Numbered from the stretch's first letter, positions 1 to 10,107 are shown. The stretch is DNA of 64,000 bases from Rhodoferax sp. (GCA_008015235.1 SSFF01000010.1:1-64000); one strand, 5' to 3'. The notes: a model not told the origin generated them from the letters alone. Made by a program: numbers and translations.

Positions 1-866
1 CCCTTGAACTTGTCGCTGGTCATGATGGCGGTGCGCTGCACGCTGGCCAGCAGAGGGGCGCGGCCCAGGGTCACGCTGTTCTTGTGGTTCTTGGGGATGA
101 CGCGGTTGTAGTCGGGGAACTTGCCTTCGACCAGCTTGGTGACGAACTCCATGCCGCCAAAGCTGAACTTGGCCTGGTTGGGAGCAAACTGCATCTCGAT
201 CATCGGCGCGTCCTGGCCTTCAGGCACGCTGGCGTCGGACAGCAGGCGCTGCAGCTCGATCACGGTCTTGCGCGGCAGGATCACTTCCTGCTTGGGCACT
301 TCGACGTCGAGCTTGGCGGAGGCAAAGGCCAGGCGGTGGCCGTCGGTGGCGACCAGGCTCAGGGTGTCGCCTTCGGCCACGAACAGGATGCCGTTGAGGT
401 AGTAGCGGATATCGTGCACTGCCATGGCAAAGGCCACCTGGTCCATCAGACCCTTGAGTGTCTTTTGCGGAATGCTGAACGCGGGGCCGAAATTGGGCGA
501 CTCCTGCACCAGCGGAAAGTCTTCAGCCGGCAGGGTCTGCAAAGTGAATTTGCTCTTGCCACCCTTGACAATCAGCTTGTTCTGGCTCGATTCGAGCGAG
601 ACCGTCTGGTCGGACGGCATGGTGCGCAAGATGTCGATGAGCTTCTTGGCGCCGACGGTGGTGGTGAAGTTACCGGTGTCGCCACCGAGTTCGGCCGTGG
701 TGCGGATCTGGATTTCCAGATCGCTGGTGGTCAGTTGCAGGGTGCCGGCGGTTTTGCGCAGCAGGATGTTGGCCAGGATCGGCAAGGTATGGCGGCGTTC
801 AACGATGCCGGCTACGGACTGCAGTACCGACAGGACTTTGTCCTGGGGGGCTTTCAATACGATCAT
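1..866 (-). CDS. dnaN: DNA polymerase III beta sliding clamp, C-terminus cut by window edge
   Basis: This is the ring-shaped clamp that tethers the replicative polymerase to DNA. About 288 residues are visible, starting [10 protein letters not shown] and running off the left edge; the family is usually about 366 residues, so roughly the last 80 are missing. The N-terminal reading continues through [12 protein letters not shown] and later YYLNGILF and ATDGHRLA, which are typical clamp segments. The ATG at 866 has a good ribosome binding site (GAGGT on the minus strand, 871-875). It follows dnaA on the same strand with a 139-bp gap, the usual dnaA-dnaN order, so the pair is probably co-transcribed. 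Nothing odd is seen in the visible part. Confidence 0.97.
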   Translation of the reverse strand, partial: MIVLKAPQDKVLSVLQSVAGIVERRHTLPILANILLRKTAGTLQLTTSDLEIQIRTTAELGGDTGNFTTTVGAKKLIDILRTMPSDQTVSLESSQNKLIVKGGKSKFTLQTLPAEDFPLVQESPNFGPAFSIPQKTLKGLMDQVAFAMAVHDIRYYLNGILFVAEGDTLSLVATDGHRLAFASAKLDVEVPKQEVILPRKTVIELQRLLSDASVPEGQDAPMIEMQFAPNQAKFSFGGMEFVTKLVEGKFPDYNRVIPKNHKNSVTLGRAPLLASVQRTAIMTSDKFK

Positions 867-1005
867 GTCTACCTCAAAGCGTGTTGTGGGGCTCCAGCGG
901 CATGTCCGCTTGGTGCGCTTGTGGGGGCAATCCCGCCATTTTCTCTTGTTTTAGCGACAAAACGGTGGCAGCGGATGCGGTTTTTGTGGGCAGGGTTTGC
1001 ACGGA

Positions 1006-2400
1006 TCAGCCTTTGAGCGTTTGCTCCAGCACGTGCAGCTGCTGGTTCAGTTCGGTCATCTGCTGGCGCTCGGCTGCAATCTTGCGGACGGCGTGCAGCA
1101 CCGTGGTGTGGTCGCGCCCGCCAAACATTTCGCCGATCTCGGGCAGGCTCTTCTGGGTGAGCTCCTTGGCCAGGTACATGGCAATCTGGCGCGGCCGGGC
1201 AATGCTGGCCGGGCGTTTCTTGCTGTACATGTCGGCGACCTTGATCTTGTAATAGTCGGCCACGGTCTTCTGGATGTTTTCCACCGAAATCTGCCGGTTC
1301 TGGATCGACAGCAAGTCACGCAGGGCATCGCGCGCCAGCTGGATGGATATCTCCTTCTGGTTGAAGCGCGAATAGGCCAGCACCTTGCGCAGCGCGCCTT
1401 CGAGCTCACGCACGTTGGAACGCACGTTCTTGGCCACGAAGAACGCTACTTCTTCGGGCATCTCCGAGCCTTCCTGCTGCGCCTTGTTGATCAGGATCGC
1501 CACCCGCATTTCGAGCTCGGGCGGTTCGATGGCCACCGTCAGGCCGGAGTCAAAGCGCGAAATCAGGCGCTCGTGGATGTCGGCCAGCCCCTTGGGGTAG
1601 GTGTCGCTGGTCATGACGATGTGGCTCTTCTTGGCCAGCAAGGCCTCGAAGGCGTTGAAGAACTCTTCCTGCGTGCGTTCCTTGTTGGCAAAAAACTGCA
1701 CATCGTCGATCAGCAGCAAATCCAGCGAGTGGTACCGCTCTTTGAATTCGTCAAAAGTTTTGCGCTGGTAGGCCTTAACCACATCCGTGACAAATTGCTC
1801 TGCATGGATGTAGAGAACTTTGGCACTGGGCTTGTCCTGGAGCAAGCGGTTGCCGATGGCATGCATCAAATGGGTCTTGCCCAGGCCGACACCACCGTAG
1901 ATGAAAAGAGGGTTGTACAACTGGCCCGGCGTATGGGCCACGTGCATGGCGGCGGCACGTGCCATGCGGTTGGCAGTGCCTTCCACCAGGTTGTCGAAGG
2001 TCAAGGCAGTATTGATGCGATTCTTGGCCAGCCCATTGGACTTTTCGGCCTCCCCCCCTTCACCCTCCTCGGTGTTTGCCATGGGGGCAGGCTTGGGGGC
2101 AATCGTGGTGCGCACAGGGGCTTCGCGCGGAGTGATCGCTAACTCAATTTCAACCGAACGTCCGGAAACCTGCTCCAGCAGGGCAGCAAGGCGCTTGCCG
2201 TACTGCGCGCGCAGCCAGTCCAGCTTGAAGCGGTTGGCGACAAATACCGTGACTTTGGAGAAGTCGGCGGCGACCTGGGCATTGAGTGGTTTGATCCAGG
2301 TGTTGAACTGTTGCTCCGGCAGTTCCTGGGCCAACAGGCCGACACAGTCCTGCCACAGCAATTGCCCGGCATCGGGCTGGTTGGGGGGGGGTGATAACAC
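1006..2400 (-). CDS. dnaA: Chromosomal replication initiator protein DnaA
   Basis: DnaA binds 9-bp DnaA boxes at the origin and melts the adjacent AT-rich DNA. The 464-residue protein has the N-terminal helicase-interaction domain (about 1-85), a variable acidic linker (100-125), the AAA+ core with Walker [10 protein letters not shown] (169-177) and Walker [11 protein letters not shown] (228-237), and the C-terminal DNA-binding domain with [15 protein letters not shown] (427-441). The start is GTG at 2400, preceded by AGAGGAAA about 6 bases away. It lies upstream of dnaN. The promoter side carries one perfect DnaA box and one near-match, which fits autoregulation. The best origin candidate in the window is not here but 41 kb to the right, beside minC. 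Confidence 0.98.
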   Translation of the reverse strand: MLSPPPNQPDAGQLLWQDCVGLLAQELPEQQFNTWIKPLNAQVAADFSKVTVFVANRFKLDWLRAQYGKRLAALLEQVSGRSVEIELAITPREAPVRTTIAPKPAPMANTEEGEGGEAEKSNGLAKNRINTALTFDNLVEGTANRMARAAAMHVAHTPGQLYNPLFIYGGVGLGKTHLMHAIGNRLLQDKPSAKVLYIHAEQFVTDVVKAYQRKTFDEFKERYHSLDLLLIDDVQFFANKERTQEEFFNAFEALLAKKSHIVMTSDTYPKGLADIHERLISRFDSGLTVAIEPPELEMRVAILINKAQQEGSEMPEEVAFFVAKNVRSNVRELEGALRKVLAYSRFNQKEISIQLARDALRDLLSIQNRQISVENIQKTVADYYKIKVADMYSKKRPASIARPRQIAMYLAKELTQKSLPEIGEMFGGRDHTTVLHAVRKIAAERQQMTELNQQLHVLEQTLKG

Positions 2401-2703
2401 GAGTGCTTTCCTCTGGCAGACCGGCAGCGTTCTGTGGATATTCTTGCTTTGCCGCGCCGTAGATTGTAATTTATCAAGAGCTTATCCACATGCTGTAGTC
2501 GTTCAGGGTATTCCCGACGCAACCTCCAGTGCTACCGTGCATAAATCCAGTAAGGCCTTGCCGTGCTTGAGAAAATTTGCGATAATCGCGGGTTTCCCTG
2601 ACTTGCGTTCAGGGTGAATGAATGAACTGAACAGATGTGTGCGCTATGTTTTGCGCGCCCTGTCTGCCCTGTCGGGATCGATGCATAGTTAGGAAAATCT
2701 GAA
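2401..2703. promoter_or_regulatory. dnaA-rpmH divergent intergenic region with two DnaA boxes
   Basis: A 303-bp region between divergent dnaA and rpmH. A perfect DnaA box TTATCCACA lies at 2482-2490 and a one-mismatch box (TGTGGATAT) at 2433-2441. A -10-like TACAAT on the minus strand (2463-2468) sits close to the perfect box, so DnaA could repress its own promoter. The region is only mildly AT-rich and has few boxes, so I read it mainly as a control region rather than as the main origin. Confidence 0.6.
2558..2586 (+). promoter_or_regulatory. Sigma-70-type promoter for rpmH
   Basis: TTGCCG (2558-2563) and GATAAT (2581-2586) are separated by exactly 17 bp and lie 118 bp upstream of the rpmH start. 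This is the best promoter match in the dnaA-rpmH interval and would drive rpmH-rnpA-yidD-yidC. Assignment is by eye. Confidence 0.55.
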
Positions 2704-2838
2704 ATGAAACGCACATACCAACCCTCCAAGACCCGCCGCGCCCGTACCCACGGTTTTCTGGTTCGCATGAAGACCCGCGGTGGCCGCGCTGTCATCAACG
2801 CACGCCGCGCCAAGGGTCGCAAGCGCCTGGCTGTCTAA
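2704..2838 (+). CDS. rpmH: 50S ribosomal protein L34
   Basis: The 44-residue basic protein starts [18 protein letters not shown] and ends in a run of arginine and lysine, which is the standard length and sequence of bacterial L34, a small structural protein of the large ribosomal subunit. It is the first gene after the dnaA-rpmH promoter region and is followed by rnpA, the near-universal arrangement. The start is fixed by the family N-terminus MKRTYQPS. Regulation is probably through the sigma-70-type promoter at 2558-2586. Confidence 0.98.
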   Translation: MKRTYQPSKTRRARTHGFLVRMKTRGGRAVINARRAKGRKRLAV

Positions 2839-2904
2839 TCCTGTACCGGGGCAGCGCATCGCAGGTCTTGCGTTGGCGCTTCACCGTGGATGCGGGAACG
2901 ACAC

Positions 2905-3333
2905 ATGTTGCGTTTAAAGACACGGCCTCAATACCAAGCGGCACTGGCAGGCAAAACCCTGTCAAGAACTGCCCACTTCGTATTGCAAGGCTGCGCTTTG
3001 CCGCACACCACCTCGGCTGAACAGCCGCAGGGACAAGAAAGGGCGCAAGCCCTTTTTTCGTGTGTGGACATCTGGTTGGGCGCCATGGTTCCCAAACGCT
3101 GGGCCAAGCGTGCCGCCACCCGCAACCTGATCAAGCGCCAGATCTACACACTGAGTGCAGCGCACGCACACGCGTTTGCGCAAGGCGCCCATGTGGTACG
3201 TCTGCGCAGCAGTTTTGGCACCCAAGGTTTTCCCAGTGCCAGCTCCGACGCACTCAAACTGGCCGTGCGCCAGGAGCTCCTGCAGCTGTTTGCGGCGTCG
3301 GCACGCGTGCCGCAGCCCGAGGTGGCTGCATGA
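2905..3333 (+). CDS. rnpA: Ribonuclease P protein component
   Basis: The protein cofactor of RNase P, which trims the 5' leader of tRNA precursors. The conserved basic helix reads KRWAKRAATRNLIKRQIY, the family RNR signature, near the middle of the protein. I place the start at the second ATG (2905), because MLRLKTRPQYQ matches the usual family N-terminus; an in-frame ATG at 2890 would add five residues. The protein (142 residues) is longer than the common ~120 because of a poorly conserved stretch between the N-terminal strand and the basic helix. It overlaps yidD by 4 bp (ATGA), so the two are translationally coupled. Confidence 0.95.
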   Translation: MLRLKTRPQYQAALAGKTLSRTAHFVLQGCALPHTTSAEQPQGQERAQALFSCVDIWLGAMVPKRWAKRAATRNLIKRQIYTLSAAHAHAFAQGAHVVRLRSSFGTQGFPSASSDALKLAVRQELLQLFAASARVPQPEVAA

Positions 3334-3599
3334 TGCGCGCGCTCCTGATCGGTGTGGTCAAGGCTTACCGCTTGTTGCTAAGCCCATGGTTGGGCAGTGC
3401 ATGCCGCTTTGAGCCCACCTGCTCGGCGTATGCCCTGGGGGCCCTGCAGCAGCATGGCGCTGCAGCGGGCAGCTACCTGACTGTGGCCCGTCTGGCGCGT
3501 TGCCACCCATGGTGTGCGGGGGGCTCAGATCCGGTGCCACCGCAAGCGCCCCCTTTGTTTTCCCGTTTGCTCTCTTCTTCGACAAAGAAAACTTCATGA
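3330..3599 (+). CDS. yidD: Membrane protein insertion efficiency factor YidD
   Basis: A small (89-residue) inner-membrane-associated protein that aids YidC-dependent membrane protein insertion. The hallmark segments are seen: an N-terminal amphipathic stretch (LLIGVVKAYRLLLSPWLG), the motif CRFEPTCSAYALGAL with two cysteines, and RLARCHPWCAGG with two more. The start MMRALLIG overlaps the rnpA stop, and the gene end overlaps the yidC start by 4 bp. The position between rnpA and yidC is the classical one. The C-terminal tail after the last cysteine is a low-conservation extension. Confidence 0.95.
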   Translation: MMRALLIGVVKAYRLLLSPWLGSACRFEPTCSAYALGALQQHGAAAGSYLTVARLARCHPWCAGGSDPVPPQAPPLFSRLLSSSTKKTS

Positions 3600-5317
3600 A
3601 CGATATTCGTCGCACCATCTTGTGGCTGGTTTTCGGTTTTTCCATGGTCATGCTGTGGGACAACTGGCAGGTGTACAACGGTCACCCGGCCACTTTCTTC
3701 CCGCAGGCGCCCAAGGCTGTCGCCACAGCGCCCGCGGCGGATGGCAAGACAGCGAATGCCGGTGTGCCAGCATCCGCCCCTGCGGCCACAGCCACGGTTC
3801 CTTCCGCGCAGACTGTCGCCGCACCCACCGCGGCTCCCGCTGCCCCGCGTGAAATTGTCGAAATCACCACCGACGTGCTCAAGCTCAGTTTTGATTCGGA
3901 AGGCGGCTCGCTGGTGCGCGCCGAGTTCCTGAAGTACGGTGACAGTGCCGACAAAACCCAGAACTTTGTCCTGCTGAACGACAGCAAAGACCGTGTCTAC
4001 AAGGCCCAATCCGGCGTGATCGGCGGTGCTACGCCTGGGGCCTTCCCCACCCACACTACCCCCATGGTGTTCAGTGGCGAACGCAGCCTCCAGGACGGAA
4101 GCAACGAACTGCAGGTGCGTTTCACCTCCGCCGAAGTCGGCGGCCTCAAACTCGTCAAGACCTACACGTTGCGTCGCGGTGCCTATGACATGAACGTCAA
4201 GCATGAACTCGTCAACGTGTCGGCCACGCCGTTGGCGCCGCAGTTGTACGTGCAGTTGGTGCGCGACGGCAACAAGCCCGCAGGCGAATCGTCGTTCTAC
4301 TCGACATTCACTGGCCCGGCCATCTACACCGAGGCCAAGAAGTACCAGAAAGCAGAGTTTTCGGACATCAAGAAAAAAGCAGTGGACGTGGAAAAGTCGT
4401 CCGACACTGGCTACATCGCCATGGTGCAACATTACTTTGCCAGCGCCTGGATCCTGCCGCAAGGCATGCAGCGCAACCTGTCTCTCGATGGCGTGGACAT
4501 CGGCTCCAGCGTGGCCGACTGCTGCTACCGCGTGTCGGCCATTGCCCCCCTGCAGACCATCGCTCCTGGACAGACCCAATCGGTTGAAGCCAAGCTGTTT
4601 GTGGGCCCCCAGGAAGAGAAAATGCTGGAAGCCTTGGCCCCTGGCCTGGAGTTGGTCAAGGATTATGGTTGGCTGACCATCCTGGCCAAGCCGCTGTACT
4701 GGCTGCTGGACAAGTTGCATGGCTTCATCCAGAACTGGGGCTGGTCCATCGTGGCCCTGGTGCTGCTGTTGAAAATCGCGTTCTACTGGCTCAATGCCAA
4801 GGCCTATGCCAGCATGGCCAAGATGAAGGCGGTCAACCCGCGCATCATGGAACTGCGTGAACGCATGAAGGACAACCCGCAGCAGATGCAGCAGGAGATG
4901 ATGCGCATCTACCGCGAGGAGAAGGTCAACCCCATGGGGGGCTGTTTCCCCATCATGGTCCAGATTCCTGTTTTCATTGCCTTGTACTGGGTGCTGCTGT
5001 CCAGCGTGGAAATGCGCAACGCACCCTGGCTGCTGTGGATCCATGACCTCTCGGCACCCGACCCGTACTACATCTTGCCGCTGGTCATGACCCTGACCAC
5101 CCTGCTGCAGACAGCCTTGAATCCCGCACCGCCGGATCCGATGCAGGCCAAGATGATGTGGTTCATGCCGCTGGCCTTCAGCGTGATGTTCTTCTTCTTC
5201 CCCTCGGGCCTGGTGCTGTACTGGATTACCAACAACATCCTGTCCATTGCCCAGCAGTGGATCATCAACACCCGCATGGGTGTGCCGCCGCAGTTCAACC
5301 TGCCCAAGTTCAAGTAA
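3596..5317 (+). CDS. yidC: Membrane protein insertase YidC
   Basis: YidC inserts and folds inner-membrane proteins with or without the Sec translocon. The 573-residue protein starts MNDIRRTILWLVFGFSMV, a first transmembrane segment at about 7-24. An alanine-rich linker and a large periplasmic beta domain follow, then the conserved C-terminal core of about five membrane segments from about residue 350 (YGWLTILAKPLYWLL, GCFPIMVQIPVFIALYWVL, FFFPSGLVLYWITNN). I chose ATG 3596 because the membrane anchor starts right there, although the frame is open further upstream. It overlaps yidD by 4 bp and is followed by mnmE after 18 bp. Confidence 0.98.
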   Translation: MNDIRRTILWLVFGFSMVMLWDNWQVYNGHPATFFPQAPKAVATAPAADGKTANAGVPASAPAATATVPSAQTVAAPTAAPAAPREIVEITTDVLKLSFDSEGGSLVRAEFLKYGDSADKTQNFVLLNDSKDRVYKAQSGVIGGATPGAFPTHTTPMVFSGERSLQDGSNELQVRFTSAEVGGLKLVKTYTLRRGAYDMNVKHELVNVSATPLAPQLYVQLVRDGNKPAGESSFYSTFTGPAIYTEAKKYQKAEFSDIKKKAVDVEKSSDTGYIAMVQHYFASAWILPQGMQRNLSLDGVDIGSSVADCCYRVSAIAPLQTIAPGQTQSVEAKLFVGPQEEKMLEALAPGLELVKDYGWLTILAKPLYWLLDKLHGFIQNWGWSIVALVLLLKIAFYWLNAKAYASMAKMKAVNPRIMELRERMKDNPQQMQQEMMRIYREEKVNPMGGCFPIMVQIPVFIALYWVLLSSVEMRNAPWLLWIHDLSAPDPYYILPLVMTLTTLLQTALNPAPPDPMQAKMMWFMPLAFSVMFFFFPSGLVLYWITNNILSIAQQWIINTRMGVPPQFNLPKFK

Positions 5318-5335
5318 GCCCGGAGCGACTGCAGC

Positions 5336-6742
5336 ATGCTGTCGCGCCAGCACGACCCCATCATCGCCATCGCCACGGCCCCCGGCCGCGGCTCGGTAGG
5401 GATCGTGCGCATCAGCGGCCGCGGGCTCATGCCCTTTTGCCGGGCGCTGTTCGGGCGCGACCTGCTGCCGCGCCAAGCCAGCTATCTGCCTTTCCATGAC
5501 ACCGACGGCAGCGTCATCGACCAGGGCCTGGCGCTCTTTTTCCAGGGACCACATTCCTTCACCGGCGAGGATGTGCTCGAGCTCCAGGGCCACGGTGGGC
5601 CGGTGGTACTGCAGCTGCTGGTGGCCCGCTGCCTGGGCTTGGCCGCACAAGCGGATGCGCAAACCCGCCGGCCGTTGCTACCTGGACTGCGTCTGGCCCA
5701 GCCGGGAGAATTCTCTGAGCGCGCCTTCCTGAACGACAAGCTTGACCTGGCGCAGGCCGAAGCCATTGCCGACCTGATCGATGCCTCAACCTCCGCCGCC
5801 GCCCGCGGCGCCAGCCAATCGCTGACCGGGGTGTTCTCGCGGCGCATCCATGCGGTCAAGGACGCCCTCATTCACCTGCGCATGCTGGTCGAGGCTACGC
5901 TCGACTTTCCCGAAGAGGAGATCGACTTCCTGCAGAAGGCCGATGCCCAGGGCCAGCTGGACCACATCCTGTCGAGCTTGCAGCTTGTCTTGCAGGAGGC
6001 ACGCCAGGGCGCCTTGCTGCGCGAGGGCATTCGCGTGGTCATTGCCGGACAGCCCAACGCCGGCAAGTCCTCACTGCTCAATGCCTTGGCCGGTGCCGAG
6101 TTGGCCATCGTGACCCCTATTCCCGGCACCACACGCGACAAGGTCGAACAGACCATACAGATCGAGGGCGTGCCAATCCACGTCGTCGACACCGCCGGTT
6201 TGCGCGAAAGCGAGGATGTGGTCGAGCAGATGGGTATTGCCCGCGCCTGGGACGCCATTGCGGGTGCTGACGTGGTCCTGTTCCTGCACGATCTGTCGCG
6301 CCAGAACGCTCCTGAATACATAGCGCATGATGCAGACATTGCGCGGACTATCGCCGAGAAATGTCCTTCATCGATACCCGTACTCGAAGTCTGGAACAAG
6401 AGTGACGCCAGCACTGTTCCGGTTCCTGAAACCGGCATCGTCCTGTCAGCCAAGACCTTGAACGGATTGGAGACCTTGCGCCAGGCCTTGCTACGGGCGG
6501 CGGGTTGGCAAGGCGCCCAAACCGGCACCTTCATTGCCCGGGAGCGCCATCTGCAGGCACTGCGCAAAGCCCGCGACCATGCTGAACTAGCAGCCGTTCA
6601 TCTGCAAGGGACTGCCTCCCATCTGGACCTGATGGCGGAGGAGCTTCGGTTGGCACATACTGCCCTGAGTGAAATTACCGGCGAATTCACGTCAGACGAC
6701 CTGCTAGGCGTGATTTTTTCGAAGTTTTGCATCGGGAAATAG
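5336..6742 (+). CDS. mnmE: tRNA uridine-5-carboxymethylaminomethyl modification GTPase
   Basis: MnmE works with MnmG to modify uridine 34 of certain tRNAs (cmnm5U/nm5U). In the 468 residues an N-terminal folate-binding domain ([20 protein letters not shown]) is followed by a helical domain with an inserted Ras-like G domain. G1 is GQPNAGKSS (238-246), G3 is DTAG (285-288) and G4 is NKSD (354-357). The C-terminus ends in FCIGK, the motif carrying the catalytic cysteine. Its partner gene mnmG is in the same window at 60.5 kb but far away. It probably shares transcription with yidC. Confidence 0.98.
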   Translation: MLSRQHDPIIAIATAPGRGSVGIVRISGRGLMPFCRALFGRDLLPRQASYLPFHDTDGSVIDQGLALFFQGPHSFTGEDVLELQGHGGPVVLQLLVARCLGLAAQADAQTRRPLLPGLRLAQPGEFSERAFLNDKLDLAQAEAIADLIDASTSAAARGASQSLTGVFSRRIHAVKDALIHLRMLVEATLDFPEEEIDFLQKADAQGQLDHILSSLQLVLQEARQGALLREGIRVVIAGQPNAGKSSLLNALAGAELAIVTPIPGTTRDKVEQTIQIEGVPIHVVDTAGLRESEDVVEQMGIARAWDAIAGADVVLFLHDLSRQNAPEYIAHDADIARTIAEKCPSSIPVLEVWNKSDASTVPVPETGIVLSAKTLNGLETLRQALLRAAGWQGAQTGTFIARERHLQALRKARDHAELAAVHLQGTASHLDLMAEELRLAHTALSEITGEFTSDDLLGVIFSKFCIGK

Positions 6743-6784
6743 CGCATACTGCGCGCTCTCAGCAGTCCGTACCCCTCCATTACT

Positions 6785-7465
6785 ATGTCGTTGTTCAATT
6801 GGTTCGGTAAAAGCAAGGCGGAGCCACCCCACACCGCTCCACGTTCATCCTCCGGTCTGGCCCAGCTGGACGCCACCCTGCCCAACACGCCGCCACCGGC
6901 GCGCGCACCATCTGCGGCGGTCGGCTCGCGCAAACAAGAACGGCACGCCATGCGCGAGTTGCTCTACACCGTGGTTCGCGAATCCATGAACAAGATGGGC
7001 GTGCTGTCCTCCAGCTACAAGTTCAAGGTCCTTTCGCTCGACTCACGTGGCCGCCAGTACCTGGTCATGATGGATCTGCAGCGTCTCCAAACCGGTGAAG
7101 TGGCCCGCATGGCCGAGATCGAAACCCTGATTGCACAAACCGCCAAGGCGCGCCACGACATTTTGGTCACGGCCGTCTACTGGCGTCTGAGCGAACAGGT
7201 CACCAGCCTCCTGCCACCGGTACATACCACACCCGCTGCGCCCACTGCGATGGGCCAGCCGCCTAAACCTGCCTACGAGCCGATCCAGTCCGACGAAGTC
7301 GAGGCATTCAAGAAAGCATTGGCAGCCGCCCCACGCACGCCGGTGCGGCCAGGTGAATTGCTGCAGTCAGGGCCCCTCTTGCCACCAACCGATACCGGTT
7401 TTGCAGACACCGAGGTGGACGAGCGTGCCACCCCCTTGAGCGCCACCCAGTACGGCGATCTGTAG
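6785..7465 (+). CDS. Protein of unknown function
   Basis: I do not recognise a characterised family. The 226-residue protein begins MSLFNWFGKSKAEPP, has a proline- and alanine-rich linker to about residue 50, and a central, apparently globular segment (about 53-145) starting with QERHAMRELLYTVVRESMNKMG and including YLVMMDLQRL. The C-terminal third is again proline-rich. There is no signal peptide or membrane segment. It follows mnmE by 42 bp on the same strand and probably belongs to the same transcript; the convergent apt gene lies 50 bp downstream. Base use is similar to its neighbours, so it looks like a real, lineage-restricted gene. Confidence 0.75.
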   Translation: MSLFNWFGKSKAEPPHTAPRSSSGLAQLDATLPNTPPPARAPSAAVGSRKQERHAMRELLYTVVRESMNKMGVLSSSYKFKVLSLDSRGRQYLVMMDLQRLQTGEVARMAEIETLIAQTAKARHDILVTAVYWRLSEQVTSLLPPVHTTPAAPTAMGQPPKPAYEPIQSDEVEAFKKALAAAPRTPVRPGELLQSGPLLPPTDTGFADTEVDERATPLSATQYGDL

Positions 7466-7515
7466 GACCATCCGGTTGCTGGATATGACCTCGGATAGCC
7501 ACTGGCGGTGGCAGG

Positions 7516-8070
7516 TCAGTGCCCCTCGAAATCGACCAGGGTAAACAAGGCGAGGCCGGATTCCCGCAGTTTCTGTGATCCGCCTAACTCCGGCAAATCG
7601 ACGATGGCAGCACCCTCCATCACCAGGGCGCCTTGGCGTTCGAGCAATTTCTTGCCTGCCATCATGGTGCCACCGGTGGCGATCAAATCATCAATGAGCA
7701 GCACCCGGTCACCGGGATGCACCGCGTCGGTGTGCAGTTCGACCGTGGCACTGCCGTACTCCAGCTCATAGGTCTCTTCCACCGTCGTGAAAGGCAGCTT
7801 GCCTTTCTTGCGGATCGGCACGAAGCCGACGTTCAGTTCGTAGGCGACCACGGCGCCCAGAATGAAGCCGCGGGCATCCAGTCCGGCCACCACATCGGGC
7901 CGCAGGGCCGGGTCCATGTAGCGGTGCACGAAGGCGTCGATCAAAACCCTGAATACCTTGGCATCCTGCAGCAAGGGCGTAATGTCGCGGAACTGCACGC
8001 CCGGCGCCGGCCAGTCCGGCACCGTACGGATGTGGTCTTTGAGGTACTGGTTGACACTTTGCAGGTGCAT
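7516..8070 (-). CDS. apt: Adenine phosphoribosyltransferase
   Basis: A purine-salvage enzyme that makes AMP from adenine and PRPP in the cytoplasm. The 184-residue protein has the N-terminal [17 protein letters not shown] segment typical of Apt, and the PRPP-binding motif [12 protein letters not shown] at 124-135. Length is normal for the family. It is transcribed leftward, convergent with the unknown gene at 6785-7465. The Kef-type antiporter lies upstream on the same strand, 36 bp away, so the two may form one transcript. Confidence 0.97.
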   Translation of the reverse strand: MHLQSVNQYLKDHIRTVPDWPAPGVQFRDITPLLQDAKVFRVLIDAFVHRYMDPALRPDVVAGLDARGFILGAVVAYELNVGFVPIRKKGKLPFTTVEETYELEYGSATVELHTDAVHPGDRVLLIDDLIATGGTMMAGKKLLERQGALVMEGAAIVDLPELGGSQKLRESGLALFTLVDFEGH

Positions 8071-8106
8071 GGTGAATTTGCGTAAGCGCTTGATGAATGA
8101 AAGGGA

Positions 8107-10107
8107 TCAGGCCGGTGGGCCGCTGTGGAGCAGGCGTTGCTCGGCCAACGCCAAGGACTCGGCCCTTCCGCAGACCACAAGCGTATCACCCCCGAGCAAG
8201 CACGTCTGCCCATCCACCACATGTGTCTGGCCATTGCTGCGCCGCAGTCGGACCACCCGGACCGCCAGTGTGTCCAGTGCGAAGGCCACCAGAGGGCGGC
8301 CCTCGGCCAGGTAAGGCCGCGGCAAGGTGATGGTGTGCATGCGTTCGAGGTGCATCTCCTGGACGCTGTCGTCGTCCGCACCGTGGAAATAGCCGCGCAG
8401 CAGGTTGTAGCGCGCATCGCGCTGGTCCTGCACGATCCGGATCACGCGGCGCATGGGCACGCCCACCAGCGCCAGGGCGTGGCTGGCCAGCATCAAGGAG
8501 CCCTCGATCGACTCCGGCACCACCTCGGTTGCCCCCGCGGCCTGAAAGCGCTCCAGGTCCTGGTCATCCTGGGTACGGATGATGACCGGCACCTGGGGCG
8601 CATGGGTGCGGACATGGTGCAGCACCTTGAGGCTGGCCGCAGGGGTATCCAGGTACGTCACCACCACGGCACTGGCACGTGCCAAACCGGCTGCCATCAG
8701 CGACTGGATGCGCCCGCAATCGCCGAACTCCACCGTGTGGCCAGCCTGTACTGCCTGCTGCACGCGTTCCGGGTCCAGGTCCAAGGCCATGTACGGAATG
8801 CCTTCGGACTCCAGGATACGCGCCAGGTTTTGACCACAACGGCCGAAACCGCAGATCAGCACATGGTCGTGGGCCGCTATCGACTTGCGGGCGATATTGG
8901 TCATTTGAAGCGACTGCTGCAACCAGTCACTGGCCACCAGCTTGAGCACGATGCAGTTGCTGTGCATGATGATGAACGGTGTCGCCAGCATCGACAGCAC
9001 CATGCCGGCCAGAATCGGATTGAGCAGACTCGGAGCCAGCAAACCCTTGTCCTGGGCCAGCGCCAGCAACACAAAGCCGAACTCACCTGCCTGCGCCAGA
9101 TACAGCCCCGTGCGCATGGAAACACCCGTGGTCGCCCCCAAGCCACGCGCCAGGGCTGTTACCAGCACGGCCTTGAACACGGTTGGAACCACCAAAAGCG
9201 CCAGCACCAGCAGCCAGCTATGGGCCACTTCACGCCAGTCCAGCAGCATGCCGATACTGATAAAGAAGAGGCCCAGCAGCACATCATGGAAGGGACGGAT
9301 GTCGGTTTCCACCTGGTGCTTGTATTCGGTTTCTGAAATCAGCATGCCGGCGATGAACGCCCCGAGTGCCAGGCTCAGACCCGCCAGCTCGGTCAGCCAT
9401 GCCAAGCCCAAGGTGATGAGCAGCAGGTTGAGTACGAAGAGCTCCTCGCTCTTGCGCTGGGCGACGACCTTGAGCCAGCGGCGCAGCAGGTGCTGACCGC
9501 CAACCAACAGGAAGGCGACCAGGACCGTGGCCTTCAATGCAGCCCACATGAGGGCGACAGCCAGATTTTCCCCTGCAGCACCCAGGGCTGGAATCAATAC
9601 CAGCAACGGCACGACGGCGAGGTCCTGGAACAGCAGCACACCCATGATGCGCTTGCCATGCTCGGACTCCATCTCCAGCCGCTCGGCCATGAGCTTGACC
9701 ACAATGGCCGTACTGCTCATGGCCAGCGCACTGGACAGTGCCAATGCGGTTTGCCAGGATATGTCACCCCACCAGCCCAATTGCCGGGTCAGCACCAAGG
9801 TGGCGGCGGCGGCCACGACCATGGTGAGGCTGACCTGCAGTAATCCCAAGCCGAACACATGCTTGCGGATCGACCACAACTTGGGCAAATTGAACTCCAG
9901 CCCAATGACAAACATCAGGAAAACCACCCCGAACTCGCCGAGGTGCCGCACCCCTTCGGAGTTCTGGGCCAATGCCAAGGCATTCGGACCGATGACCACG
10001 CCCACGGCCAGATAACCCAGCATGGGCGGCAGCTTGAGTGAGCGGCACACCACCACACCCAGCACGGCGGCCAGCAGATACAGGAGGATGATTTCGAGGC
10101 CGGACAT
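8107..10107 (-). CDS. Kef-type monovalent cation:proton antiporter with NAD-binding domain
   Basis: A 666-residue inner-membrane antiporter of the CPA2 family (KefB/KefC/YbaL type), predicted to exchange K+ or Na+ for protons. About twelve membrane segments fill residues 1-390, with the family segment FLMFVIGLEFNLPKLW near residue 63. A cytoplasmic RCK/TrkA-N Rossmann domain follows (ICGFGRCGQ, 418-426), then a TrkA-C domain toward the end. The start MSGLEIILLYLL opens directly into the first membrane helix; the frame stays open upstream but that stretch lies antisense to kdsD and is not coding. It is divergent from kdsD across only 43 bp. Confidence 0.9.
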   Translation of the reverse strand: MSGLEIILLYLLAAVLGVVVCRSLKLPPMLGYLAVGVVIGPNALALAQNSEGVRHLGEFGVVFLMFVIGLEFNLPKLWSIRKHVFGLGLLQVSLTMVVAAAATLVLTRQLGWWGDISWQTALALSSALAMSSTAIVVKLMAERLEMESEHGKRIMGVLLFQDLAVVPLLVLIPALGAAGENLAVALMWAALKATVLVAFLLVGGQHLLRRWLKVVAQRKSEELFVLNLLLITLGLAWLTELAGLSLALGAFIAGMLISETEYKHQVETDIRPFHDVLLGLFFISIGMLLDWREVAHSWLLVLALLVVPTVFKAVLVTALARGLGATTGVSMRTGLYLAQAGEFGFVLLALAQDKGLLAPSLLNPILAGMVLSMLATPFIIMHSNCIVLKLVASDWLQQSLQMTNIARKSIAAHDHVLICGFGRCGQNLARILESEGIPYMALDLDPERVQQAVQAGHTVEFGDCGRIQSLMAAGLARASAVVVTYLDTPAASLKVLHHVRTHAPQVPVIIRTQDDQDLERFQAAGATEVVPESIEGSLMLASHALALVGVPMRRVIRIVQDQRDARYNLLRGYFHGADDDSVQEMHLERMHTITLPRPYLAEGRPLVAFALDTLAVRVVRLRRSNGQTHVVDGQTCLLGGDTLVVCGRAESLALAEQRLLHSGPPA

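Noticed and set aside
2401-2703. dnaA-rpmH gap as the main origin
   Set aside because: Only two DnaA boxes and a weak AT-rich character; the minC-side region is richer in both and agrees with the strand-bias change. Not fully excluded.
3473-5662. A 729-codon open frame antisense to yidC and mnmE
   Set aside because: It runs opposite to two certain genes, its translation is histidine-, glutamine- and glycine-rich without domains, and long antisense frames are common at this GC content.
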